This document shows, piece by piece, positions 29,158-38,237 of a stretch of 64,000 nt of DNA. The stretch is from Saccharibacillus deserti (GTDB lineage: Bacteria; Bacillota; Bacilli; Paenibacillales; Paenibacillaceae): contig NZ_JABJVN010000007.1 in the NCBI RefSeq assembly GCF_013618475.1, forward strand, positions 214,931-278,930, written 5' to 3'. Position numbers and translations under genes: made by a program. How positions within the stretch are numbered: the stretch's first letter is position 1; every line of letters begins with the position of its first letter. The notes under the pieces are model-generated. The model had not been told where the DNA came from and made no database searches. It saw only the letters and a list, made by a program, of their open reading frames with translations.

Positions 29158-30144
29158 ATGAGCAGTGCGGCAAACGGCAAAACATTCGACCTGATCGCGA
29201 TCGGGCGGGCCTGCATCGACCTGAACGCGACGGAATACAACCGGCCGATGGAAGAGACGATGACGTTCACCAAATACGTCGGCGGCTCCCCGGCCAATAT
29301 CGCGATCGGCTCCGCGAAGCTGGGGCTGAGAGCGGGCTTCATCGGCAAACTCGCCGACGACCAGCACGGCCGCTTTATCCGAAGCTACATGGAGAAAGCC
29401 GGCATCGACGTATCGGGCATGGTCGTCGATACGGAAGGACGCAAGACGGGCCTTGCGTTCACGGAAATCAAAAGCCCGGAAGAATGCAGCATCCTGATGT
29501 ACCGGGACGATGTGGCGGATCTGTATTTGAGGGCGGACGAGGTACGGGAGGATTACATCAAACAGTCCGGCATGCTGATCGTGTCCGGCACGGCGCTGGC
29601 GAAGAGCCCTTCGCGCGAAGCGGTACTTAAAGCGATCCGGCTGGCGAAAAAGAACGATGTCAAAGTCGTGTTCGAGCTTGATTACCGTCCCTATACGTGG
29701 AAGTCGGCGGAAGAAACGTCGGTCTACTATTCGCTCGTGGCAGAGCAGTCGGACATCGTGATCGGCACCCGCGACGAATACGACATGATGGAAAACGCCG
29801 AAGGCGGCTCCAACGGGCAAACAACGGCTTATCTGTTCGCGCATTCGGCGCAGACCGTCGTCATCAAGCACGGCGTGGAAGGCTCTTGCGCTTACACGCG
29901 GGAAGGCGGTGCGTTCCGGGCGCACGCCTACAGGACGAACGTGCTCAAAACGTTCGGCGCGGGCGATTCGTACGCTTCGGCGTTCCTGTACGCGCTCGTG
30001 ACCGGCAAAGATCTGGAAACGGCGCTTAAATACGGCAGCGCTTCGGCTTCGATCGTCGTCAGCCGTCACAGTTCTTCCGACGCCATGCCGGGCGTCGAAG
30101 AGATTGAGGCCTTGATCGCGAACCAACCCGTTCTGAATTCCTGA
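29158..30144 (+). CDS. iolC: 5-Dehydro-2-deoxygluconokinase
   Basis: The 328-residue PfkB-family kinase has the substrate-side glycine motif (VGGSPANIAIG) near the N-terminus and the ATP/catalytic motif TFGAGDSYASAF near residue 265, whose Asp is the catalytic base. IolC phosphorylates 5-dehydro-2-deoxy-D-gluconate; its product both feeds IolJ and, in Bacillus, is the IolR inducer. AAAGGGGC precedes the ATG. It lies 49 bases after iolB. Confidence 0.95.
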   Translation: MSSAANGKTFDLIAIGRACIDLNATEYNRPMEETMTFTKYVGGSPANIAIGSAKLGLRAGFIGKLADDQHGRFIRSYMEKAGIDVSGMVVDTEGRKTGLAFTEIKSPEECSILMYRDDVADLYLRADEVREDYIKQSGMLIVSGTALAKSPSREAVLKAIRLAKKNDVKVVFELDYRPYTWKSAEETSVYYSLVAEQSDIVIGTRDEYDMMENAEGGSNGQTTAYLFAHSAQTVVIKHGVEGSCAYTREGGAFRAHAYRTNVLKTFGAGDSYASAFLYALVTGKDLETALKYGSASASIVVSRHSSSDAMPGVEEIEALIANQPVLNS

Positions 30145-30239
30145 CCCTTTGCCGGCACAAGAGGGCATGCGACGCCCGCGGACGATCCCGATGCAAAGAC
30201 GCGGGCCGCGCATCATTTCAATCAAAGGTGGATTTGCAT

Positions 30240-32153
30240 ATGGGCCAAACAATCCGTTTGACGACAGCGCAGGCGCTGATCAAATTTCTGAACCAGCAGT
30301 ATATCTCGGTGGACGGCGTGGAGACGCCGTTCGTCGAAGGGATCTTTACCGTATTCGGTCACGGCAACGTACTCGGCATCGGCCAGGCGCTCGAGCAGGA
30401 CGCGGGCCGTTTGAAAGTGTTCCAGGGCAAAAACGAGCAGGGCATGGCGCATGCCGCTATTGCCTACTCCAAGGAAAAGCTCCGCCGCAGCATTTATGCG
30501 GTAACCGCTTCGTCGGGTCCCGGCTCGGCCAATCTTGTGACGGCGGCCGCGACGGCGCTGGCGAACAATCTGCCGGTGCTGCTGCTGCCGGCCGACACGT
30601 TCGCGACGCGCCAGCCGGATCCCGTGCTCCAGCAGTTCGAACAGGAATCCAGCTTCGCGATCACGACCAACGACGCGCTGAAGCCGGTATCGCGGTATTG
30701 GGATCGGATCACCCGTCCGGAGCAGCTCATGAGCAGCCTGCTGCGAGCGTTCGAAGTGCTGACCGATCCGGCCCGCAGCGGCCCGGCGACGATCTGCATC
30801 TGCCAGGATACCGAAGGCGAAGCATTCGACTACGACGAAGGATTTTTCCGTAAGCGCGTCCATTACATCGACCGGCTGCAGCCTAGCGAGCGGGAACTGG
30901 ACGCGGCCGAAGAACTGATCCGCGCAAGCAGGAAGCCGCTGCTGCTCGTCGGCGGCGGAGCCAAGTACTCGGACGCCCGCGAAGAATTGATTGCTTTCTC
31001 GGAAGCTTGCGGCATTCCGCTCGTGGAGACGCATGCCGGCAAATCGACGGTCGAATACGCGTTCGTCAACCACTTGGGCGGCACGGGCATTCTCGGCACG
31101 TCGGCCGCCAACGCGGCGGCGCGAGAAGCCGATCTGATCATCGGCATCGGCACCCGCTACACGGACTTCACGACCTCGTCCAAGACGGCGTTCGACTTCG
31201 AGAAGACCCGCTTCCTGAACATCAACGTCAGCCGCATGCAGACGTATAAGCTCGAAGGGCTTCCGGTCGTGGCCGACGCCAAGCTTGCGATCGCCGCGCT
31301 GCACGAACGGCTGGGCGGATACAAGACCGAATTCGGCTCCCGTATCGCCGAGCTGAAGTCCGCTTGGGACGCCGAACGCGCCCGCTTGGGCAGCGTGAAG
31401 TTCGCGCGTTCCGGCTTCGAACCGGAGATCAAAAAACAGTTCTCCCAAGAGATTCTGAACGAATACGCCGACGCGCTCGGCACCGAATTCGCGCAGACCG
31501 CCGCCCTGATCGCGATCAACGACGCGGTCGACAAAGACGCGGTCGTCGTGTCTTCGGCGGGCTCGCTTCCCGGCGATCTCCAGCGGCTGTGGAATGCCGA
31601 AGTGCCGAATACGTACCATCTGGAATACGGTTACTCCTGCATGGGCTATGAGATCTCGGGCGCCCTGGGCATCCGGCTCGCGAAGCCGGAGCAAGAAGTC
31701 TACAGCATCGTCGGCGACGGCAGCTTCCTGATGCTGCATTCCGAGCTGATTACCGCTATTCAGACCGGCAACAAGATCAATATCATGCTGTTCGACAACT
31801 CCGGCTTCGGCTGCATCAACAATCTGCAGATGGAGAACGGCAGCGGCAGCTTCCACTGCGAATTCCGCGACCACCGCGGCCAGGTCATGAACATCGACTA
31901 CGCCAAAGTCGCCGAAGGCTACGGCGCCAAAGCCTACCGCGCCAATACGGCCGAAGAAGTGAAAGCCGCCATCGAGGACGCCAAAAAGCAGACCGTTTCC
32001 ACGCTGATCGAAATGAAAGTCCTGCCGAAGACCATGTCCGACGGCTACGACGGCTGGTGGAACGTCGGCGTCGCCGAAGTATCCGAGAGCGACAGCGTGC
32101 GTGAGGCTTATGCCCGCCGCGCCGAGAAACTCGAATCGGCGAAGAAATATTGA
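30240..32153 (+). CDS. iolD: 3D-(3,5/4)-trihydroxycyclohexane-1,2-dione hydrolase
   Basis: The 637-residue thiamine-diphosphate enzyme has the three-domain acetolactate-synthase-like layout: an N-terminal PYR domain with the catalytic-Glu region, a central domain, and a PP domain with the Mg-TPP motif GDGSFLMLHSELITAIQTGN...FDNSGFG. IolD opens the ring to give 5-deoxy-D-glucuronate. ATG 30240 lies 7 bases after AAAGGTGGA, whereas the GTG at 30228 is inside that site. The length equals the Bacillus subtilis enzyme. Confidence 0.95.
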   Translation: MGQTIRLTTAQALIKFLNQQYISVDGVETPFVEGIFTVFGHGNVLGIGQALEQDAGRLKVFQGKNEQGMAHAAIAYSKEKLRRSIYAVTASSGPGSANLVTAAATALANNLPVLLLPADTFATRQPDPVLQQFEQESSFAITTNDALKPVSRYWDRITRPEQLMSSLLRAFEVLTDPARSGPATICICQDTEGEAFDYDEGFFRKRVHYIDRLQPSERELDAAEELIRASRKPLLLVGGGAKYSDAREELIAFSEACGIPLVETHAGKSTVEYAFVNHLGGTGILGTSAANAAAREADLIIGIGTRYTDFTTSSKTAFDFEKTRFLNINVSRMQTYKLEGLPVVADAKLAIAALHERLGGYKTEFGSRIAELKSAWDAERARLGSVKFARSGFEPEIKKQFSQEILNEYADALGTEFAQTAALIAINDAVDKDAVVVSSAGSLPGDLQRLWNAEVPNTYHLEYGYSCMGYEISGALGIRLAKPEQEVYSIVGDGSFLMLHSELITAIQTGNKINIMLFDNSGFGCINNLQMENGSGSFHCEFRDHRGQVMNIDYAKVAEGYGAKAYRANTAEEVKAAIEDAKKQTVSTLIEMKVLPKTMSDGYDGWWNVGVAEVSESDSVREAYARRAEKLESAKKY

Positions 32154-32253
32154 GTCGGCGAACGTTCAGCGCCGGAGCGGATAGCAGCGATCCTATAAGC
32201 TTTTTTCGAACAACGTATTGGACATTAATCCATCAACCCCACGACAAGTATAA

Positions 32254-32398
32254 AGCTGCTTGGCGGAGGGGAGAGCTCGCGGAGGAATGAAAGGTTCGCC
32301 TTTGCCATCGAAAAGTCTCATCGCGGCCTAATCCGGCTTCCCGATTGCAGCACGCGACCGGAACGAGCTTTGCCCGCAGCCTCTCCGCCCAAGCAGCT
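32254..32398 (+). ncRNA. Possible structured RNA leader before iolH
   Basis: In the 261-base gap between iolD and iolH, 32254-32271 can pair with 32380-32398 (AGCTGCTTGG with CCAAGCAGCT, then CGGAG with CTCCG and three more pairs, one bulged C). The enclosed 108 bases hold a smaller stable hairpin, AAAGG-TTCG-CCTTT (about 32289-32302). The closing helix ends four bases before the AGGAGGAG of iolH. I do not recognise a known riboswitch, T-box or ribozyme. It could be an RNA processing or stability element, a regulatory leader, or a miniature inverted-repeat insertion. Confidence 0.4.
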
Positions 32399-32414
32399 GA
32401 ATAGGAGGAGAACC

Positions 32415-33281
32415 ATGAAACTCGCCTACGACCCGTCGCATTTGCGCCATTCACATTCTTTGGAAGAAATGATTTTCAAAGTGGCCGATCTGGGCTACAA
32501 ATACATCGAACTTTCGCCGCGCGAAGACTTCTGCTGGTTCTACGAATATCCGAAAGTCGACAAGCACAAGATCAAGCAGGTCAAAAAGTGGATGAGCGAA
32601 GCGGGGCTGGAATTCTCCTCGCTGCTGCCGCTCTATAACTGGGCCGGCCCGGATGAAGACCGCCGCGAGGCGGCCGTCCGTAACTGGAAACGCGCGATCG
32701 AAATCGCCGTCGAGCTGGACGTCGACCTGATGAACAGCGAATTCAGCGGGTCCAAATACGAGCCGCTGATCTGCGAAGAGAAGTTCGTCAAATCGATGGA
32801 CGAGCTGATCCCTGTGTTCGAGCGCGAAGGCGTCCGCCTGAATTTGCAGGCGCACCCGTACGACTTTATCGAGACGAATACGGGCGCGATCAATATGATC
32901 CGGGCGCTGGACCGCGATTGGATCAAGCTGGTCTACTCCGTGGCCCACACTTTCTTCTACGACGACGGCGCGGGCGACATCGCCAAAATGCTGGACGAAG
33001 CCGGCGACCTGCTCGATCACGTTCTGTTCGCCGACACGTTCAATCACAAAGCCGCCTACGGGCTGCGTTATATCGTGAATCCGCCGGACGCTCAGGTAAC
33101 GGTGCATCAGCATTTGAACATCGGCGAAGGCGACGTGGATTTCGACACGCTGTTCCGCAAGCTGCGCGAAATGAAGTTCGACGGCATCGCGACCAACGCG
33201 GTATTCGCTTACGGCGACAAAGTGGATTGGTCCAACGAGATCACGTTGAGAAAAATGAAAGAAGGTCTCGGGCTGGCGTAA
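32415..33281 (+). CDS. iolH: Sugar phosphate isomerase/epimerase-like protein IolH
   Basis: The 288-residue TIM-barrel protein matches IolH of Bacillus in length and context ([19 protein letters not shown] at the start, [38 protein letters not shown]). Metal-ligand positions of the family (Glu, His, His) are visible. The exact reaction of IolH is not established; it is an accessory gene in iol operons. ATG 32415 follows AGGAGGAGA. It is set apart from iolD by 261 bases that hold a long inverted repeat, unusual within an otherwise tight operon. Confidence 0.92.
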   Translation: MKLAYDPSHLRHSHSLEEMIFKVADLGYKYIELSPREDFCWFYEYPKVDKHKIKQVKKWMSEAGLEFSSLLPLYNWAGPDEDRREAAVRNWKRAIEIAVELDVDLMNSEFSGSKYEPLICEEKFVKSMDELIPVFEREGVRLNLQAHPYDFIETNTGAINMIRALDRDWIKLVYSVAHTFFYDDGAGDIAKMLDEAGDLLDHVLFADTFNHKAAYGLRYIVNPPDAQVTVHQHLNIGEGDVDFDTLFRKLREMKFDGIATNAVFAYGDKVDWSNEITLRKMKEGLGLA

Positions 33282-33314
33282 GGCAGACCGGCCTAACGAG
33301 CGGAGGTGGAGGGC

Positions 33315-34229
33315 ATGACCCTGGTATCCATGAAAGAGATGCTGGAGCGGGCGAAAAAGCAGCGGTACGCCGTCGGCCAGTTTAACGTGAACGGTTTGTC
33401 CTGGGTGCACGCGATTCTGGACGGGGCGCAGGAAGAACACGCCCCGGTCATCGTCGCGGCGTCGGACCGGCTGATCGATTTCCTAGGCGGATATCGGCTC
33501 GTCGCGAACATGGTGCGGACGCTGGCCGAAGAAAAAGGCATAACCGTTCCGGTGGCGCTGCATCTGGATCACGGCAAAAGCGTGGAAAGCTGCTTCCGGG
33601 CGATCGACGCGGGCTTTACGTCCGTCATGTACGACGGATCGCATGATCCGATCGGGATCAACATCCGCGATACGAGAAAAGTCGTCGAATACGCGATGGC
33701 ACACGGCGTTACGGTCGAAGCGGAAGTCGGCACCGTCGGCGGGATGGAAGACGGCTTGATCGGCGGCATCTCTTACGCGGATCTCGGCGAATGCGTCCGT
33801 ATCGTCCGGGAGACCGGCATCGACGCGTTAGCCGCGGCGCTCGGCTCGGTGCACGGCAAATACGTCGGCGAGCCGAAGCTCGGCTTCGCGGAGATGGAAA
33901 CGATCTCGAAAGCCGTCGGCGTGCCGCTTGTGCTGCACGGGGCGTCGGGCATTCCGACGCATCAGCTCCATCGGGCGATCGAGCTCGGACACGCGAAGGT
34001 CAATATCAACACGGAATGCGTGACCGTCTGGTCCGAGCAGCTGCGCCGTACGTTGGCGGAAGACGCGGAGACGACCGAGCCGCGAAAGATTCTGACGCCG
34101 GCGAGGGACGCGATCCGTGAAGCGGTACGCGAGAAAATCCGCGAATTCGGCTCGGGCGGCCGCGCGGACTCGGCGGCCGCGGCACCGATAGAAGCGCTGG
34201 AAAGCACCGGCACGCAGCCGCTGGCGTAA
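33315..34229 (+). CDS. iolJ: 6-Phospho-5-dehydro-2-deoxy-D-gluconate aldolase
   Basis: The 304-residue class II aldolase has zinc-ligand and active-site segments ALHLDHGKS, VEAEVGTVGGMEDG, GSVHGKYVGEPKLGF, LHGASGIPT and KVNINTEC. IolJ splits the phosphorylated acid into dihydroxyacetone phosphate and malonic semialdehyde, which IolA then processes. ATG 33315 is favoured over GTG 33306, which lies inside the GGAGG site. The C-terminal 25 residues are Ala-rich and extend beyond the usual end. Its place in the iol unit separates it from fructose-bisphosphate aldolase. Confidence 0.93.
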   Translation: MTLVSMKEMLERAKKQRYAVGQFNVNGLSWVHAILDGAQEEHAPVIVAASDRLIDFLGGYRLVANMVRTLAEEKGITVPVALHLDHGKSVESCFRAIDAGFTSVMYDGSHDPIGINIRDTRKVVEYAMAHGVTVEAEVGTVGGMEDGLIGGISYADLGECVRIVRETGIDALAAALGSVHGKYVGEPKLGFAEMETISKAVGVPLVLHGASGIPTHQLHRAIELGHAKVNINTECVTVWSEQLRRTLAEDAETTEPRKILTPARDAIREAVREKIREFGSGGRADSAAAAPIEALESTGTQPLA

Positions 34230-34318
34230 CCCGGGCACGGAGGCCGCCGCCCGGCCCCGACCGGATAGAAACCGGGGTCGGCATCCGGCGCCATACATAA
34301 AACGTCGTCCAAATCCGA

Positions 34319-34367
34319 AAAAGACCCGTAGGCACAGGAAGCGATTTCCTGTGCCTACGGGTCTTTT
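34319..34367. terminator. Terminator closing the iolA-iolJ unit, bidirectional
   Basis: A 22-bp perfect stem (34319-34340 with 34346-34367) with loop GCGAT has A-rich left and T-rich right ends, so it serves both iolJ and the convergent regulator gene. Confidence 0.93.
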
Positions 34368-34441
34368 AGGCGTCCGGCGGCTAGAGCGAGGGCCTGTCGC
34401 GGGAGATGTTTTTTTGTTCGGCGAGCGCGCCCGCATAAAGC

Positions 34442-35194
34442 TTAGGGAGTCACGATCTTGATCCGATGCTCTCGGGCGTACTGCGCATAGGCATCGCTCG
34501 GCATGCTGTTCGTCACCAAATAATCGATATCGCTCAGCGAACAGTAAGTGGTCAGCGCGTACTTGTCGAATTTGCTGTCATCGATCATCAGGAACACGTT
34601 CAGGCTTTTTTGCACGACCATGCTTTTGAGATCCGTTTCCAAGGGCGAGGAGTTGGTCACGCCGTTGGTGAGCGAGATGCCTGTCGAAGCGACGAACGCT
34701 TTATTGATATTGTATTTTTTCAATAGCTCGATGCTCTGGAACCCGACGAAGGAATCCGTTTTGCGTTCGAACATGCCGCCCGTCGAGAAAATGGTCAGCC
34801 CCGGATAAGGCTTGGCCTGATGGATAAAATCGAAGTTGTTGGTGACGACGGTGAGCTGCTTTTGGCTGATATATGGCAGAATTTCGAGCGTCGTCGTGCC
34901 GGAATCGATAAAGACGACGTCTCCGTCTTCCACGAACTGCGCCGCCAGGCGGCCGATCTCCTGTTTCTTGGTCAAGTTTCGGTCTTTGCGTTCGTCGAAC
35001 ACGATCAAGGTGGAATGGTTGACCGAGACCCCGCCGTATACTTTGCGCAGAACGCCGGAATCGACGAGGTCCTTCACGTCGCGTCGGATGGTATTCATCG
35101 ATACGCCGAAATGCTCGACCAATTCCTCCAGCGAGACGGACTCGTGTTCGAAAACGTATTCCTTGATTTGGTTAATGCGCTGCGATTTGATCAT
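34442..35194 (-). CDS. Second DeoR-family regulator at the end of the iol locus
   Basis: The 250-residue protein has a DeoR helix-turn-helix (VSLEELVEHFGVSMNTIRRD, about residues 20-39) and a DeoRC domain with [11 protein letters not shown]. It parallels IolR at 25668-26417 along its whole length ([40 protein letters not shown] against [13 protein letters not shown]), so the two are paralogues. TAGGAGACG precedes ATG 35194. An exact match to the IolR pattern (AAACCAAAAGA, 35272-35282) lies 78 bases upstream. It may share iol control or regulate a neighbouring sugar gene now lost; neither is shown. Confidence 0.9.
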   Translation of the reverse strand: MIKSQRINQIKEYVFEHESVSLEELVEHFGVSMNTIRRDVKDLVDSGVLRKVYGGVSVNHSTLIVFDERKDRNLTKKQEIGRLAAQFVEDGDVVFIDSGTTTLEILPYISQKQLTVVTNNFDFIHQAKPYPGLTIFSTGGMFERKTDSFVGFQSIELLKKYNINKAFVASTGISLTNGVTNSSPLETDLKSMVVQKSLNVFLMIDDSKFDKYALTTYCSLSDIDYLVTNSMPSDAYAQYAREHRIKIVTP

Positions 35195-35530
35195 TTATGC
35201 GTCTCCTAAGAAGGAATTTTGTGAGATGTTGATAAAGTTCGTCTTCCCTTTATTCTATACGCAAAACGTTAAAACCAAAAGAGAAAGCGCATAAATAGTT
35301 TATCGAATAGCAAAAAAATGAGGAATTGCAGATAAATGTTTTGCTAAGTGTTGGGCAAGTGTGCAGGAATCTATTGAAGGAATAAAGCATGATTCTGGAA
35401 GTTTGACGAAAAGAAAGGGGAGAACGCGGGAATTCGTGCGGATTTTGCCTGCCGGCTCCCGTTGCTGCGATAATAAGGAACGAAAAGCCGCCTCTGCCGG
35501 ACCGAAACCGTCAGATCGAAAGAAGTCTGC
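35195..35530 (-). other. Upstream region of the second DeoR gene
   Basis: The region is AT-rich from 35260 to 35400 and contains AAACCAAAAGA (35272-35282), a single fit to WRAYCAADARD. I see no ORF with a credible start or any strong hairpin. Confidence 0.35.
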
Positions 35531-35935
35531 ATGAACATCTACAACAACCCTTCCGGGGAAGCTTATAACCGGTTGATCGATGATGCGACGGAGGTCTGCG
35601 AGACGTTTTCGCTGGTGGACGCCCGGGCGCCCGGAGGCATGATCTGCTCGAAGCCCGTTTGATGTTAAGGGGAGCCAATCAGCCGGATTAAGACAAAATG
35701 TACGGCGGTTACCGCCATGCCCGGCTGCCCCAGCCGGATTCCGACCGGGAAGGCCTTCCCGAAAACGATCGGATCGCCGCGCTTCAGGCCTTTTACCTGA
35801 AGGTGTTGGAGGCCAACGTCTCGATGCCCGGCGTATCGGACCTGATTTCTGGGATGACCTGGACGCCGAAGAAATCGTCGATCGGACTTCGGCATACCGT
35901 CCGATCGTCCTTTCGCCCGGCTGAATCGGAATGAC
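35531..35935 (+). pseudogene. Decayed coding sequence, family not recognised
   Basis: ATG 35531 opens 43 protein-like codons (MNIYNNPSGEAYNRLIDDAT, then ...ICSKPV) ending at a stop at 35660-35662. After 35698 a second protein-like stretch reads NDRIAALQAFYLKVLEANVSM, and then a frame change is needed to continue into DFWDDLDAEEIVDRTSAYRP, ending at TGA 35922-35924. Alternation of plausible protein sequence between frames, without ribosome sites, indicates one or two genes collapsed by deletion and frameshift. Confidence 0.55.
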
Positions 35936-35956
35936 GACCGGCCTGGCGGGGCAGCC

Positions 35957-36421
35957 TTATTCTGCCTCGCCGGCTTCGTGCCGGCAGCGCCGCAGATCGA
36001 TACGGCCGCCCAGGCCGAATTCGACGCCTTCGGCTTCCAGACGCTTCCGCTGCTCGCTTCCGCCTCCGGCTTCGTCCAGCGCAATCTCGCCGCGGATATT
36101 AACGACCCGGTGCCAGGGAAGCCCGTATTTGCGGCTGAGGGAATGCAGGATACGCACGACCTGGCGCGCGCCGCGCGGGCTTCCCGCCGCGGCAGCAACT
36201 TGGCCGTAGCTCATGACCCGCCCGCGGGGAATGGAGCGGATCGTTTCGACGACGGCGCGGGTAAAAGGCGCAAGGTCCGCCAGTTCGTCTTCGGCGGCTT
36301 TTTTGCCGTTCTTTTCGTCCTTGGCCGAACTTGCCGCTGCTGCGCTTGCCTCGTCCGCCGCCGCCAGATCTTTCAGAAACTCCGCGTCGAACTCGGCGCG
36401 AAGCTTTTCTTGATCATTCAT
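35957..36421 (-). CDS. Alkyltransferase-like protein (MGMT family, Cys replaced by Trp)
   Basis: The 154-residue protein has the O6-alkylguanine DNA alkyltransferase DNA-binding fold: RGRVMSYGQVAAAAGSPRGARQVVRIL, with the Arg finger region, then LPWHRVV where active enzymes have PCHRV. Trp103 in place of the acceptor Cys marks it as an ATL protein, which binds O6-alkylguanine without removing the alkyl group and passes the site to nucleotide excision repair. The first 50 residues are a charged Ala/Glu/Lys-rich extension not usual in ATLs of about 100 residues. AAAGGA precedes the ATG. It is followed downstream by the remnant at 35531-35935. Confidence 0.88.
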   Translation of the reverse strand: MNDQEKLRAEFDAEFLKDLAAADEASAAAASSAKDEKNGKKAAEDELADLAPFTRAVVETIRSIPRGRVMSYGQVAAAAGSPRGARQVVRILHSLSRKYGLPWHRVVNIRGEIALDEAGGGSEQRKRLEAEGVEFGLGGRIDLRRCRHEAGEAE

Positions 36422-36460
36422 AATCAGGTTCCTTTCTGATCGGAAAAAGGTTCGCGCCGT

Positions 36461-36767
36461 TCAAGCTTTCGGAATCCGCGCGTTGACTTGCTGCTCGATC
36501 TGCTCGTAGCTGATGTTCCCATGCGAGGCGTGCCAGAGCACTTCTCCGCCCCGGATAAGCAGAATTTGCGGCGATTCGTGTTTGACGCCAAGATTGCCTT
36601 CGATCGCGTTCGATACGGGTCGGGATTCAATCGCTTTGAATCCTTTGAAAGCGGCCCCGCTGATCGGACAGGCCATACCGTGCTTGAGCAGCGGAGCGTT
36701 CGCCGGATTGCTTCAGCAGGGCTTCCCATTGTTCGGTCGAGTCGATCTCCAAATTATTTGGTTTCAT
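36461..36767 (-). pseudogene. ytxJ: YtxJ-like bacillithiol-system protein, single-base frameshift
   Basis: From ATG 36767 the frame reads MKPNNLEIDSTEQWEALLKQSG and then diverges. Skipping one base near 36699-36706 gives NAPLLKHGMACPISGAAFKGF and then VSNAIEGNLGVKHESPQILLIRG to a stop at 36461. Joined, this is about 101 residues with the YtxJ redox cysteine in CPIS and the thioredoxin-like strand order. YtxJ is thought to act in bacillithiol redox handling. Either the gene is inactivated by one inserted base or the assembly has an error there. No good ribosome site precedes the ATG. Confidence 0.8.
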
Positions 36768-36877
36768 GTAAGTTAGGCTGCTTCCGCATGTTATGATAAC
36801 GGAAGAGAACGAGATCCGCCAGCCCGGTTTACCGTGCGGGCGGACGATCATCAAGAAATCCCGGGAGGAGAATCATC

Positions 36878-37765
36878 ATGACTGACAAAAACCGGACCCG
36901 CATCCTGGCGGCGGCCGCCGCTGCCGGGTTGCTGCTGAGCGTGACGCCGGCTTACGCTTTTTCGGATATCAAAGATGGCAAGCAGGCGGCCATCGTGCAG
37001 TCGCTGCAGGATAAAGGGCTGATTAAAGGCGTCAGCGCCGACAAATTCGCCCCGAATGCCAAACTGACGAACGTGCAGGCCGTGAAGCTGATCGTCAACG
37101 CGATCGGTCTGGATTCGGCCAAAAAGAAAACCGACGCGCCGTCCTGGTTCCGGTCGGTGCCTCAGGACGCTTGGTATGCCGGAGCGCTGAAAACGGCACT
37201 GGAGCGCGGCATCGTGATCGACGGCACCTGGGATGCGAACGCGGTGCCGACGCGGCAGCAGTTTGCCAAACTGCTGTACCTCGGGCTGCTGCAAAAAGGA
37301 AACTATGCCAACGTCAGCAAATATACGTCGATCGCCGATGCCAAGCAGATCGCTTCGAAGAACCGGGTGGCGGTCGAGTATCTGCTGCTGACGAAAGTCG
37401 CGTCGCTCGACGGCAAAAAAAACTTCCGTCCGACGGCGGCGATCACCCGCATGGAAGCGGCGGAAATGATCTATAACGCCGAACGCATGGTCAATAAAAG
37501 TTATGCGTCTTCGGACAAAGCGACGGTAACGTACAAAGTCGAGAACGCCGACCCGGAGTTCAATAAAGTCACGCTGACTCGCGGCAATCTGCCGGGCGCG
37601 GGCTACGGGTTGAAAATCCGCCGGATCGAATTCGTGTCCGACACGGAAGCGGTCATCACGTACGCGCCTACGTCCCCGTCTTCTGGCGGATCCGGCACGA
37701 CGTACCCGGCCAGCGCGGTTGTCTACGTGCCCGTCGTATACGACATTACCGTCAAAGCGGAATAG
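36878..37765 (+). CDS. Secreted S-layer homology domain protein
   Basis: The 295-residue protein has a signal peptide (residues 1-27, ending AYA) and about three SLH-like units over residues 28-205 (FSDIKDGKQAAIVQSLQDKG, then WYAGALKTALERGIV, then AVEYLLLTKVASLDGKKNFRPTAAITRMEAAEMI). The remaining 90 residues form a beta-rich domain of the type seen in PrcB-like wall proteins (GYGLKIRRIEFVSDTEAVITY). SLH units bind wall polysaccharide. GGGAGGAG precedes the ATG. Its exact role is unknown. Confidence 0.85.
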   Translation: MTDKNRTRILAAAAAAGLLLSVTPAYAFSDIKDGKQAAIVQSLQDKGLIKGVSADKFAPNAKLTNVQAVKLIVNAIGLDSAKKKTDAPSWFRSVPQDAWYAGALKTALERGIVIDGTWDANAVPTRQQFAKLLYLGLLQKGNYANVSKYTSIADAKQIASKNRVAVEYLLLTKVASLDGKKNFRPTAAITRMEAAEMIYNAERMVNKSYASSDKATVTYKVENADPEFNKVTLTRGNLPGAGYGLKIRRIEFVSDTEAVITYAPTSPSSGGSGTTYPASAVVYVPVVYDITVKAE

Positions 37766-37774
37766 GAGAACCGG

Positions 37775-38229
37775 AGCGGTTGGTGGCATGACGGTGTTCC
37801 GGAAGCGTATGGCCGGGCGCTGCGCAATCCGGACGTCGATCCGGCATCTGCACTCGGGCGGTTTTACCGCCATGCGGAAGACTCGCCGACGTTTCGGAGC
37901 CGGAATCGCGAAATTTACCAGATCTGCTGGTTCGCGTCGAATACGGATGGTGAATCGTCGGTGCGCAGCGCTCCCTAAATGCTCGGTTTGCGGGAAGGGT
38001 ACATTCCGCTGGACGGCTTCAAGGGAGAAGGCGGCTGTTGGCATACCCGCGCAACAGGCGAGGTTGCCGATGTATCCTTGGGCGAACCGCTTCGGGGCTG
38101 AACTCCGGCGGCGGCCGTCCGCGACAGGCCGATTCCAACGCTTTTCTGGAACGGTTTTTCGAGCTGGAAGAGCCCGGACGGTTGTTTTCCGATCCGACGA
38201 AAGTCAATTTTGAAAATGAAAGAAAATGA
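37775..38229 (+). pseudogene. Decayed gene with an in-frame stop and a frameshift
   Basis: Directly after the SLH gene, and in the same frame, protein-like sequence reads GWWHDGVPEAYGRALRNPDV and onward to a stop at 37976-37978. The frame resumes at once (GYIPLDGFKGEGGCWHTRAT) to TGA about 38099-38101, and a shifted frame then gives ADSNAFLERFFELEEPGRLF to the stop at 38227-38229. The pieces add up to about 150 residues. The layout is somewhat like SMI1/KNR4-type small cytosolic proteins, but I would not assign a family. No start codon with a ribosome site is present. Confidence 0.6.
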
Positions 38230-38237
38230 TGCATTGT

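Noticed and set aside
32221-32260. Internal promoter TTGGAC...TATAAA before iolH
   Set aside because: The spacing between hexamers is about 25 bases.
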